The notes: generated by a model not told the origin, from the sequence alone. Positions 1-6,024 are shown, numbered from the stretch's first letter. The stretch: 8,085 nt of DNA from Mycobacterium sp. (GCA_020438915.1 JAGQTR010000006.1:1-8085), one strand, 5' to 3'. Program-made: numbers and translations.

Positions 1-1030
1 CCCAGGTGAATCCGATCCCGCCGTGGACCTGGATCGTGTCGGCCGCGACCCGGGTCAACGCCGCCGAGCAGGTCGCCTGCGCGATGCTGACTGCCAGCGC
101 CGGATCGTCGCTGCCGTGGGTCAGCGCCCAGACCGCGTGATAGGCCGTCGACCTCGCGTGCTCCAGCGCGACGAGGTCATCGGCGAGCCGGTGCTTGACC
201 GCTTGGAACGACCCGATCGGCCGCCCGAACTGAAGCCGGCTCTTCGCGTACTCGACGGAAAGGTCGAGCAGATGTTGCGCTGCGCCGACCTGCTCTGTAG
301 CCAGCAAGGCCGAACCGACATGCAGCGCCTGGTTGATCACCCGTTCGGCGTCGCCGGGACCGGAGATGAGTTGCGCGGGTGCATCGGAGAGTTCGATGGC
401 GGCCTGCGGCCGGGTCAGATCCAGCGTGGTCAACGAAATACGTTGTACACCAGGACTATCCGAATCCACTGTGTAAAGCGCGGGCCCATCGGGACCGTTG
501 GCGGCCACCAGTAGGTAGTCCGCGGCACCGCCATCGACAACCTGCGGCACTGTGCCGGTCAGTACCCAGCCCTGGTCGTTCGGTACGGCATTCACGGTGA
601 CCGTCGCGGCGTCGAACGCGCCGGCCACGTCGGGCACCGCCCAAGCCGCGGTGCGGGTGCCGTCGACCAGTGCCGTCAACATGTCGCCGTCCGCCGAGGC
701 CGCGACCAGTGCCGGAATGGCGAGGTATACCGTGCCGAACAGCGGTCCACAGGCCAACGCGGCGCCCAGCTCCTCCACCGCGACCGCCTGATCGACAAGG
801 GAGCCGCCGGCTCCGCCCTGAGACTCGGGCACTGCCAGCCCCAACACGCCCAGCTCTGTTCCCAGCCGCGACCAGACCTTCGCGTCGAACGGTGGGTCCG
901 ACTCCATCCAGCTGCGTACCGAGCTCTCGTCGACGTGCTCCGCGCAGAAGGCGCGCACCGCGGCGCGCAACTGGTTCTGCTCATCGGTGAACGTGAACTC
1001 AGCCTCGGCCCTAGTGTCGGTGTCAGCCAC
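1..1030 (-). CDS. Acyl-CoA dehydrogenase, non-catalytic-type (beta) chain, partial (C-terminus beyond left edge)
   Basis: My translation gives 343 residues, open at the left edge. It starts at GTG (1030-1028), chosen because AAGGAG lies 7 bases upstream. Visible parts: an N-terminal helical domain beginning FTFTDEQNQLRAAVRAF (residues 12-28), a PESQGGAGGSLVDQAVAVEE stretch (68-87) typical of acyl-CoA dehydrogenases, then FGRPIGSFQAVKHRLA near 180-240 of the window, and finally IQVHGGIGFTW at the edge, the FAD/substrate-region motif of the C-terminal helical domain. The family usually has about 370-390 residues, so roughly 30-50 are missing. The chain resembles the N-terminal half of the fused dehydrogenase at 6025-8085. 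The start overlaps the end of the upstream dehydrogenase gene by 8 bases, indicating translational coupling and joint function. I infer that it is the partner subunit of an alpha2beta2 FAD enzyme acting on an unknown acyl-CoA. Family certain; exact FadE number not assignable. Confidence 0.9.
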   Translation of the reverse strand, partial: MADTDTRAEAEFTFTDEQNQLRAAVRAFCAEHVDESSVRSWMESDPPFDAKVWSRLGTELGVLGLAVPESQGGAGGSLVDQAVAVEELGAALACGPLFGTVYLAIPALVAASADGDMLTALVDGTRTAAWAVPDVAGAFDAATVTVNAVPNDQGWVLTGTVPQVVDGGAADYLLVAANGPDGPALYTVDSDSPGVQRISLTTLDLTRPQAAIELSDAPAQLISGPGDAERVINQALHVGSALLATEQVGAAQHLLDLSVEYAKSRLQFGRPIGSFQAVKHRLADDLVALEHARSTAYHAVWALTHGSDDPALAVSIAQATCSAALTRVAADTIQVHGGIGFTW

Positions 1031-2219
1031 GGGGGATCTCCTTCCACGGCATTCCGGCGTCGGCGCGCAAATCGCCGGGCAGCCCGAGGACCCGCTCGGC
1101 CAGGATGTTGCGCATCACTTCGGAAGTGCCGCCCTCGATGGTGTTGGCGCGGCTACGCAGAAACCGCTGTTGTATCGACCCCCGCCAGTCCTCGCCGGAA
1201 CCGGTTCGCCCCTGCATCGCGTAGCCGTCGTACAGAGTGCCCTCCGGACCGAGCAGGTCCATACAGAACTCGTAGATGTGCTGGTTGAGCTCGGCGCCGA
1301 CGAGCTTGCCAATCGAGCCTTCCGGACCGGGTCCACCGACGGTCGCGCTGGCCCGGGACCGCTCGCTGGTCAGCCGTTGTCCCTCGGCGCGCAACCACAG
1401 GGTGGTGAGCCGGTCCCGCAGCACGGGTGTGTGCAGGTCCGGCCGCGACGTCCACAGCGCGACCGCGTCACCGATGGCCCCGGCACCGCGTTTGTTGCCG
1501 CTGGCACCGAGTGCGCTGCGCTCGTTCATCAGCGTGGTCATCGCGACCCGCCAGCCGTCACCGACGGCGCCCAGCCGGAAAGTGTCGGGAATACGCACGT
1601 CGGTGATGTAGACCTCGTTGAACTCAGCGTGTCCGGTCAGCTGCCGCAGCGGACGGGTCTGCACGCCGTCGGAATGCATGTCGAGGACGAAGTAGGTCAG
1701 CCCGCGATGTTTGGCGACGTTAGGGTCGGTACGGGCCAGCAGCAAGCCCCACCGTGCGCGGTGCGCCAGGCTGGTCCATACCTTCTGCCCGTTGACGATC
1801 CAGTCGTCGCCGTCCTTGACCGCCGAGGTCGCCAGGCCCGCCAGGTCCGAACCTGCGCCCGGCTCGGAGAACAGTTGACACCAGATGTCCTCGGTGGTTG
1901 CCAATGGGCGCAGCAGCTTCTTGCGGACGTCGTCGGTCTGGGCGTGCTCGCGCACCGTCGGAGCGGCCATGCCGTAGCCCATCGGGTTGAGCGCCAACGG
2001 CACCGGGCCACCCGCATCCTGCAGGATGCGGTCGGCAACTGCCTGCAGTCCGCGGGACAGACCAAGGCCGCCGAGGCCTTCGGGGAAGTGCACCCACGAC
2101 AACCCCGCGTCGAAGCAGGCCCCGAGGAATTGTGGGATGGGTACCGAACGCGGGTCGTGTTGGGCGAGCACCCGGTGCGCGGCCTCGGTAACTCGATCGG
2201 TATCGACAGCAGCACTCAT
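1023..2219 (-). CDS. Acyl-CoA dehydrogenase, catalytic-type (alpha) chain
   Basis: This 398-residue FAD flavoprotein would introduce an alpha,beta double bond into an acyl-CoA and pass electrons to ETF. The N-terminal helical domain covers about 1-110. The middle beta domain has CQLFSEPGAGSDLAGL (114-129) and NGQKVWTS (143-150), both FAD/substrate-contact motifs. The C-terminal helical domain ends in IEGGTSEVMRNILAERVLGL (361-380). The MCAD-type catalytic Glu position, just before the GT of that motif, is Gly here (G363). The candidate base is E233 in MNERSAL, matching the helix-G Glu of LCAD/IVD-type enzymes and, as I recall, of the mycobacterial ChsE4 chain. The ATG at 2219 is firm: TAG follows three codons upstream in frame and there is no alternative. 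There is no good Shine-Dalgarno, but a TAGTGT box lies six bases before the ATG, suggesting a leaderless mRNA. Its closest relative in the window is the C-terminal half of the fused protein at 6025-8085. The substrate is unknown. Confidence 0.93.
   Translation of the reverse strand: MSAAVDTDRVTEAAHRVLAQHDPRSVPIPQFLGACFDAGLSWVHFPEGLGGLGLSRGLQAVADRILQDAGGPVPLALNPMGYGMAAPTVREHAQTDDVRKKLLRPLATTEDIWCQLFSEPGAGSDLAGLATSAVKDGDDWIVNGQKVWTSLAHRARWGLLLARTDPNVAKHRGLTYFVLDMHSDGVQTRPLRQLTGHAEFNEVYITDVRIPDTFRLGAVGDGWRVAMTTLMNERSALGASGNKRGAGAIGDAVALWTSRPDLHTPVLRDRLTTLWLRAEGQRLTSERSRASATVGGPGPEGSIGKLVGAELNQHIYEFCMDLLGPEGTLYDGYAMQGRTGSGEDWRGSIQQRFLRSRANTIEGGTSEVMRNILAERVLGLPGDLRADAGMPWKEIPRG
1038..1043 (-). 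promoter_or_regulatory. Ribosome binding site of the second dehydrogenase gene
   Basis: AAGGAG reads on the minus strand, with 7 bases to the GTG at 1030. It lies inside the end of the upstream coding region and fixes the GTG as the start. Together with the 8-base gene overlap it implies translation by reinitiation or coupling. Confidence 0.8.
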
Positions 2220-2221
2220 GA

Positions 2222-2241
2222 GGCCACACTAAAGCGTGGCC
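2222..2241. promoter_or_regulatory. 20-base inverted repeat (candidate operator) over the dehydrogenase operon promoter
   Basis: On the minus strand this reads GGCCACGCTTTAGTGTGGCC. The six-base arms GGCCAC/GTGGCC are perfect. The inner GC/GT pair adds one match and one G-T, leaving a TTTA centre. It spans the predicted -10 box (2231-2226) and ends two bases before the ATG. A dimeric repressor, for example of the TetR class common beside mycobacterial fad genes, could bind here and block the promoter. If transcription starts further upstream, it could instead form an RNA hairpin at the start codon. No regulator gene is visible in the window. Confidence 0.45.
2226..2231 (-). promoter_or_regulatory. 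Predicted -10 box, leaderless start of the dehydrogenase operon
   Basis: TAGTGT (minus strand) fits the mycobacterial TANNNT -10 pattern and is followed by exactly six bases before the ATG at 2219. Transcription would therefore begin at the A of the start codon. No convincing -35 element is seen 17-18 bases upstream. The gene also lacks a Shine-Dalgarno, which agrees with a leaderless message. Confidence 0.5.
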
Positions 2242-2288
2242 AGTCGCCGGAGAAACTCGGTGGTCTGAGGTGAATGATCAGCTGGCGG

Positions 2289-2310
2289 GCAGCGCGTGGT
2301 GCCCCGCTGC
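2289..2310 (-). terminator. Weak hairpin downstream of the STAS gene, possible terminator
   Basis: Arms GCAGCG and CGCTGC form a perfect 6-base stem around a 10-base loop, 64 bases beyond the STAS stop codon. There is no T-run after it. Mycobacterial terminators often lack a U-tail, so termination is possible but unproven. Apart from this hairpin and the promoter elements at 2222-2241, I see nothing in the 154-base gap 2220-2373. Confidence 0.25.
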
Positions 2311-2373
2311 TGACCTGTGGCGACTATGGAGTATGTACCGGAGCCACCGAACGTCGATTAACACAGTGATCCT

Positions 2374-2781
2374 TTACGCGGTCTTGGTGAGAAGTGGGAG
2401 TAGTTGACGTCGCGCGACCATGGCGTCGGCGAAGTGGTTGAGGGCCTCGGAGACAGATCCGGCCGCAGTGAACTCGATACCGTCGTCAAGGAGAGTCTGC
2501 TCGACGGGGCGACTGGCGACCAGTGACCAGTCCACGCCGGCAGCGCTGCAGACGTCGTCAACGGTGAACAGCAGCGAAATGGCATCGCGGCTAAACGAGG
2601 TGACGTCGCTCAGGTCCAGCAAAAAGGGCTTTTCCGCGAGGATGAAGCGCCGGACGTAGCGGCTGGCTTTCTCGACGTTGGCAGCGTCGAGAAAGCCGCG
2701 GATCGTCACGACGGTGGCCAATTGGCGGCAGTGTGCGCGAATTTCTGCGCCGTTACAGTCGAACGTTGGATTGCCGTACAT
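2374..2781 (-). CDS. STAS-domain protein (anti-sigma-factor antagonist-like)
   Basis: This 135-residue protein is likely cytosolic, with no signal peptide or membrane segment. I chose the ATG at 2781-2779 because GAAGGAGGT sits 4-5 bases upstream; a longer reading from 2913 would pass through the leader and lacks such a site. The STAS fold is recognisable: first strand ATVVTIRGFLD (22-32), central LLDLSDVTSF (54-63), helix region AISLLFTVDDVCSAAG (67-82), strand SLVAS (86-90), then RPVEQTLLDDGI (91-102) and a closing helix SVSEALNHF (109-117). Classical antagonists carry a phosphorylatable Ser in a DSSG-like motif before the central helix. My alignment puts Asp66 there (sequence SFSRDAIS), so normal Ser switching may be lost. 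No anti-sigma kinase or sigma factor lies nearby. STAS family membership is fairly sure; the partner and pathway are unknown. Confidence 0.8.
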   Translation of the reverse strand: MYGNPTFDCNGAEIRAHCRQLATVVTIRGFLDAANVEKASRYVRRFILAEKPFLLDLSDVTSFSRDAISLLFTVDDVCSAAGVDWSLVASRPVEQTLLDDGIEFTAAGSVSEALNHFADAMVARRQLLPLLTKTA

Positions 2782-2785
2782 GGCA

Positions 2786-2794
2786 ACCTCCTTC
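2786..2794 (-). promoter_or_regulatory. Strong ribosome binding site of the STAS gene
   Basis: GAAGGAGGT on the minus strand, four bases before the ATG at 2781, is close to a perfect anti-16S match. It decides the start of the 135-residue product over the longer in-frame reading. It also sets this gene apart from three other genes here that look leaderless. Confidence 0.85.
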
Positions 2795-2813
2795 GATCGT
2801 GTGCTCGCAGCCC

Positions 2814-2865
2814 CCCCGTGGGCCTTACAAAGTTCAAGGTAGTGAGCCAATCTAAGGCCGTGGGG
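2814..2865. promoter_or_regulatory. Long interrupted inverted repeat upstream of the STAS gene
   Basis: On the plus strand, CCCC-GTG-GGCCTTA is followed by 25 bases and then TAAGGCC-GT-GGGG. That gives 7-base perfect inner arms and 4-base outer arms around a small asymmetric internal loop. A TAGATT sequence (minus strand, 2854-2849) that could serve as a -10 box lies partly in one arm. The element could be an operator, a leader hairpin or a terminator for the upstream polymerase gene; the sequence does not decide. Confidence 0.35.
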
Positions 2866-2878
2866 AGTAACTACTAAT

Positions 2879-2911
2879 ACTTCGTTAAGAAGTGGATTTA
2901 GCTGAATCAGC
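2879..2911. promoter_or_regulatory. AT-rich cluster of short palindromes upstream of the STAS gene
   Basis: Three palindromes occur in a row: ACTTC-GTTAA-GAAGT (2879-2893), GATTTAGCTGAATC (2895-2908, one mismatched pair) and GCTGA-A-TCAGC (2901-2911). They lie in a stretch (2866-2932) of about 40 percent GC by my count, in otherwise GC-rich DNA. This is typical of a promoter/operator zone. I cannot name the binding protein. Confidence 0.35.
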
Positions 2912-2932
2912 AAACTCGTCGGTAACTTGGCG

Positions 2933-4180
2933 TCAACCCTTGCGTCGCTGTCGGGGACCGGTATAGGTCGACCACGGGCTGTAATCGGCCAACAACGCTT
3001 CCTGCGGTGGCCGCTGGCCGGCGGGCACGTGCTCGAGGTTGATCCGGATGCGGTACCAGATCGAGCTCGGGCCGCGCATCCCGTCGACGAGCACGTCTGT
3101 CGGTTCCAGCTTTTCGGCTGCGGCCGGATACCTCTGCCGCCATTGCTGCAAGGCGGCCATTGCCTCGTCCCGGGTCTTGGTCCGGGCGATCTCGATCAGC
3201 GGCTTCACCGAGGCGCGGGATTGGCGGCCGCTCCCACTCGGTCTGCGGGCACCCCGGGGTGACTTCTCGGCGGGCCCCAGCCGGTCGGCGAGGTCGAGCA
3301 GCGACTCCAGGCCGCCAGCTGCGTCGTCCATCCCCTCCCACGGATCGCCCAGCCGCTTGAACCGTTGCGGCACGGTGGCAACGGTGAACGCCTCGGGCCG
3401 GCAGTCGGCCACCTCATCCCAGAACAACGGCGTCGACACCCGGGCATCGGGGGTGGCGCGCACTGAGTAAGCCGACGCCACGGTGCGGTCCTTGGCGTTC
3501 TGGTTGAAGTCGACGAATACGCCGTGGCGCTCCTCCTTCCACCACCGCGCGGTCGCCGACTCCGGAGCGCGGCGCTCCACCTCGCGCGCCACCGCCTCGG
3601 CTGCCAGCCGGACGGACTTGAACGGCCAGCGGCGATGGATGCGGGCATAGATGTGGAATCCTCGCGAACCCGATGTCTTGGGCCATGCGACCAAGCCGTG
3701 GTCGGCGAGCACTTCGCCGGCGACGAACGCGACATCGATGATCTGCTGCCATTCCACTCCTGGCATCGGGTCCAGATCGACTCGAAGCTCGTCGGGATGG
3801 TCGAGGTCATCGGAGCGCACCGGATGGGGGTTGAGGTCGACGCAGCCCAGATTCACCGCCCAGATCAGGCCCGCGGAGTCATGCAGAACGGCCTCCTTGG
3901 CCGACGTGCCCGACGCATACTTGAGCTCGGCGACGTCGACGAAGTCCGGTCGCTTCTCCGGGGCGCGTTTTTGGAACACCGCTTCCTGCCCGATGCCTTT
4001 GACGAAACGCTTGAGGATCATCGGGCGGTCTCGCACCCCGCGCAGGGCACCGTCGGCCACCGCAGCGTAGTAGTGCATCAAGTCCTTCTTGGTGACCCCG
4101 ATTTCACCGAAGACCACTTTGTCGGGATTGGTGATCCGCACCTGTTGCCCGCCGATCGCGAAGTACTCGGGAGAAGGCAC
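2933..4180 (-). CDS. Stand-alone LigD-type polymerase (primase-polymerase family, PolD2/Rv0269c-like)
   Basis: This 415-residue protein is related to the POL domain of bacterial ligase D, an archaeo-eukaryotic primase superfamily enzyme that adds ribo- or deoxynucleotides at gaps and broken ends. It has no ligase or nuclease domain. Visible motifs: ITNPDKVVFGEIGVTKKDL near the N-terminus (16-34), the metal-binding pair D135/D137 in VDLDP, the nucleotide-phosphate motif TSGSRGFHIY (169-178) with H176, the third acidic residue D224 in VFVDFNQNAKDRT, then SAYSVRATPDARVSTPLFWDEV (236-257). A Ser/Arg/Gly-rich linker (about 302-324) leads to a C-terminal extension ending YSPWSTYTG (400-408). The GTG at 4180 is the only plausible start: no in-frame ATG lies upstream before a stop, and the first internal Met is residue 35. 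The gene has no Shine-Dalgarno but has a TACGAT box six bases before GTG. It is transcribed divergently from the FadD gene. I recall M. smegmatis PolD1/PolD2 as characterised relatives; assignment to PolD2 is by gene order. Confidence 0.92.
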   Translation of the reverse strand: MPSPEYFAIGGQQVRITNPDKVVFGEIGVTKKDLMHYYAAVADGALRGVRDRPMILKRFVKGIGQEAVFQKRAPEKRPDFVDVAELKYASGTSAKEAVLHDSAGLIWAVNLGCVDLNPHPVRSDDLDHPDELRVDLDPMPGVEWQQIIDVAFVAGEVLADHGLVAWPKTSGSRGFHIYARIHRRWPFKSVRLAAEAVAREVERRAPESATARWWKEERHGVFVDFNQNAKDRTVASAYSVRATPDARVSTPLFWDEVADCRPEAFTVATVPQRFKRLGDPWEGMDDAAGGLESLLDLADRLGPAEKSPRGARRPSGSGRQSRASVKPLIEIARTKTRDEAMAALQQWRQRYPAAAEKLEPTDVLVDGMRGPSSIWYRIRINLEHVPAGQRPPQEALLADYSPWSTYTGPRQRRKG

Positions 4181-4186
4181 GCTTTC

Positions 4187-4192
4187 ATCGTA
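4187..4192 (-). promoter_or_regulatory. Predicted -10 box, leaderless start of the polymerase gene
   Basis: TACGAT on the minus strand matches TANNNT. The six bases GAAAGC separate it from the GTG at 4180, placing the transcription start at the G of the start codon. No -35 match is clear. The 71-base region 4181-4251 is shared with the divergent FadD promoter. Confidence 0.5.
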
Positions 4193-4239
4193 GGTTCGTT
4201 GGCCCCGACGTTCGGTGACTGTGGGCGACGGTCGTCACA

Positions 4240-4245
4240 TATTGT
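4240..4245 (+). promoter_or_regulatory. Predicted -10 box, leaderless start of the acyl-CoA synthetase gene
   Basis: TATTGT matches TANNNT and is followed by the six bases TGACGG and then ATG at 4252, so the A of ATG would be the first transcribed base. There is no Shine-Dalgarno and no strong -35. It mirrors the box of the divergent polymerase gene at the same distance. Confidence 0.5.
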
Positions 4246-4251
4246 TGACGG

Positions 4252-5949
4252 ATGTTAAAGCTCAGCGATCTTCCGTTGCAGGCTGCCGCCAAGGTCCAGC
4301 AATCCCTCGGGCAATCCCTCGGTCAATACTTCGAGCGCGGTTCGGCCGAACTGCACTACGCCCGCAAGATGTTCGAGGCCGGCGCACTCAAGCTGGAGCC
4401 GCCGCAGGATCTCGCTGCGTTCGTCAACGACATTCGGCGGTGGGGTGAGATCGGGATGATTCCCGCCCTCAATGCCCGTCGGTACCCCAATCGCGCGGCG
4501 GTCGTCGACGACGACGGCGAGATGACGTTTCGGGAGCTGAACGACGCGGCCAACGCCGTCGCCAACGCGCTGCTCGCCAAGGGGGTCAGCGGCGGCGACG
4601 GCGTGGCCATCCTGGCCCGCAACCACCGGTGGTTCCTGGTCGCGGTGTTCGGCGCCGCTCGCGTCGGTGCCCGCATCATCATGCTCAACAGCGAGTTCTC
4701 CGGCCCGCAGATCAAGGAGGTTTCCGAACGCGAAGGCAGCAAGCTCGTCATCTACGACGATGAGTACGCCGCTGCCGTTGCGCACGCCGAACCCGAACTC
4801 GGCAAGCTGCGCGCCCTCGGGGTGAACCCCGACAGCGATCAGCCTTCCGGAAGTACCGACGAGACGCTGGCCGACTTGATCGCCCGCTCCGACGGTAGCC
4901 CCGCGCCCAAGGTGACCAAGAACTCGTCGATCATCATCTTGACCAGTGGCACCACCGGCACACCCAAGGGCGCCAACCGCAGCGCACCGCCGTCGCTCGC
5001 GCCGATCGGCGGCGTGCTGTCCTCGGTACCGTTCAAGGCCGCGGAGGTGACCTCGCTGCCGGCGCCGATGTTCCACGCGTTGGGCTTCCTGCACGCCACC
5101 ATCGCGATGATGCTGGGTTCGACGCTGGTGCTGCGTCGGCGATTCAAACCGGCCACCGTGCTCGCCGACATCGAGAAGAACCGGGCCACCGCGATGATCG
5201 TGGTGCCGGTGATGCTGTCCCGGCTACTCGACGAGCTCGAGAAGACCACGCCCAAGCCGGACCTGTCCTCGCTGCGCATCGTGTTCGTGTCCGGTTCGCA
5301 GCTCGGCGCCGAGCTGGCCACCAGGGCGCTGAAGGACCTGGGTCCGGTGATCTACAACCTCTACGGCTCTACCGAGGTTGCATTCGCGAGTATCGCTGGG
5401 CCGCAGCATCTTTCGATTAATCCGGCTACCGTTGGGCCGGTAGTCAAGGGGATGAAGGTCAAGATTCTCGACGACAACGGCGATGAGGTGCCCCAGGGGC
5501 AGATCGGCCGGATCTTCGTCGGGAACTTCTTCCCGTTCGAGGGCTACACCGGCGGCGGTGGCAAGCAGATCATCGATGGGCTGCTGTCCTCGGGGGACGT
5601 GGGCTATTTCGACGAGAACGGCCTGCTGTATGTCAGCGGCCGTGACGACGAGATGATCGTTTCCGGCGGCGAGAACGTCTTCCCCGCCGAGGTCGAGGAT
5701 CTCCTCAGCGGCCACCCCGATGTCATCGAGGCGACCGCAATCGGTGTCGAGGACAAGGACTGGGGTGCCCGGTTGCGATGCTTCGTGGTCAAGGCCGAGG
5801 GTTCGGAGATCGACGAGGATACGATCAAGGCGTACGTGAAGGACAACCTGGCCCGATACAAGGTGCCACGCGAGGTGGTTTTCCTCGATGAACTGCCGCG
5901 CAACCCCACCGGCAAGATCCTCAAGCGCGAACTGCGCGATATGGAATAG
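4252..5949 (+). CDS. fadD2: Long-chain-type fatty acid-CoA ligase, FadD2-like
   Basis: This 565-residue ANL-superfamily enzyme makes acyl-AMP from a carboxylic acid and ATP, then acyl-CoA. The P-loop motif TSGTTGTPKG is at 231-240. The adenylate motif YGSTE is at 371-375. SGDVGYFDENGLLYVSGRDD (447-466) holds D449, the ribose-binding Asp, and the hinge region. PTGKILKREL (552-561) contains K555, the catalytic Lys of the C-terminal domain. No signal peptide or membrane helix is evident, so it should be cytosolic. The length is close to the roughly 560 residues of M. tuberculosis FadD2, and the flanking polymerase and fused FadE6 genes match that locus; the symbol rests on this context. FadD2 has been linked to intrinsic pyrazinamide tolerance in M. 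tuberculosis. Oddities are a 12-base tandem duplication near the N-terminus and a patch of T/A-ending codons at 5377-5451. The ATG at 4252 agrees with the -10 box six bases upstream. The preferred acid is unknown. Confidence 0.93.
   Translation: MLKLSDLPLQAAAKVQQSLGQSLGQYFERGSAELHYARKMFEAGALKLEPPQDLAAFVNDIRRWGEIGMIPALNARRYPNRAAVVDDDGEMTFRELNDAANAVANALLAKGVSGGDGVAILARNHRWFLVAVFGAARVGARIIMLNSEFSGPQIKEVSEREGSKLVIYDDEYAAAVAHAEPELGKLRALGVNPDSDQPSGSTDETLADLIARSDGSPAPKVTKNSSIIILTSGTTGTPKGANRSAPPSLAPIGGVLSSVPFKAAEVTSLPAPMFHALGFLHATIAMMLGSTLVLRRRFKPATVLADIEKNRATAMIVVPVMLSRLLDELEKTTPKPDLSSLRIVFVSGSQLGAELATRALKDLGPVIYNLYGSTEVAFASIAGPQHLSINPATVGPVVKGMKVKILDDNGDEVPQGQIGRIFVGNFFPFEGYTGGGGKQIIDGLLSSGDVGYFDENGLLYVSGRDDEMIVSGGENVFPAEVEDLLSGHPDVIEATAIGVEDKDWGARLRCFVVKAEGSEIDEDTIKAYVKDNLARYKVPREVVFLDELPRNPTGKILKRELRDME
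4300..4323 (+). repeat. 12-base tandem duplication inside the acyl-CoA synthetase gene
   Basis: CAATCCCTCGGG is followed directly by CAATCCCTCGGT, adding a second SLGQ unit in frame (residues 17-25 read QSLGQSLGQ). It lies in the N-terminal helix ahead of the adenylation core, so it probably changes little. It looks like a slippage event. Confidence 0.75.
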
Positions 5950-5962
5950 CGCAACGTCTCTA

Positions 5963-6012
5963 GTGTGCGGCCAGAGCGTCCTGAGGGCTGATTTCGCGAT
6001 CTCACCGCACAC
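5963..6012. terminator. Long inverted repeat in the convergent gap, candidate bidirectional terminator
   Basis: GTGTGCGG (5963-5970) and CCGCACAC (6005-6012) are perfect 8-base arms separated by 34 bases, lying between the stop codons of two converging genes (5949 and 6025). A smaller imperfect hairpin may form in the loop. There is no T-run on either strand, so it would be a tail-less terminator or simply a block between converging transcripts. Confidence 0.4.
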
Positions 6013-6024
6013 CAGGGCCAAGAA

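Noticed and set aside
1..34. Near-identical sequence at 1-34 and 7245-7278 (32 of 34 bases) as a possible direct repeat or mobile-element end
   Set aside because: Both copies encode the conserved IQVHGGIGFTW motif of paralogous dehydrogenase chains; the similarity is explained by protein homology and codon bias.
987..2273. A 428-codon open frame on the plus strand opposite the dehydrogenase gene
   Set aside because: The minus-strand frame has full acyl-CoA dehydrogenase motifs. The plus frame gives a low-complexity sequence with no recognisable family, as expected for antisense shadows in GC-rich DNA.
2811..2817. Run of seven C as a phase-variation tract
   Set aside because: It lies in a non-coding leader, not in a reading frame or clearly in a promoter spacer, and one short C-run is unremarkable in GC-rich DNA.
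2782..2913. N-terminal extension of the STAS protein to 179 residues
   Set aside because: The extra 44 residues resemble no STAS N-terminus, are translated from the AT-rich leader, and lack a ribosome binding site. The ATG at 2781 has a near-perfect one.
4255..6021. Long minus-strand open frames opposite fadD2 (4255-5094 and 5224-6021)
   Set aside because: They mirror the fadD2 codons and have no domain features or ribosome binding sites; the plus-strand gene is unambiguous.
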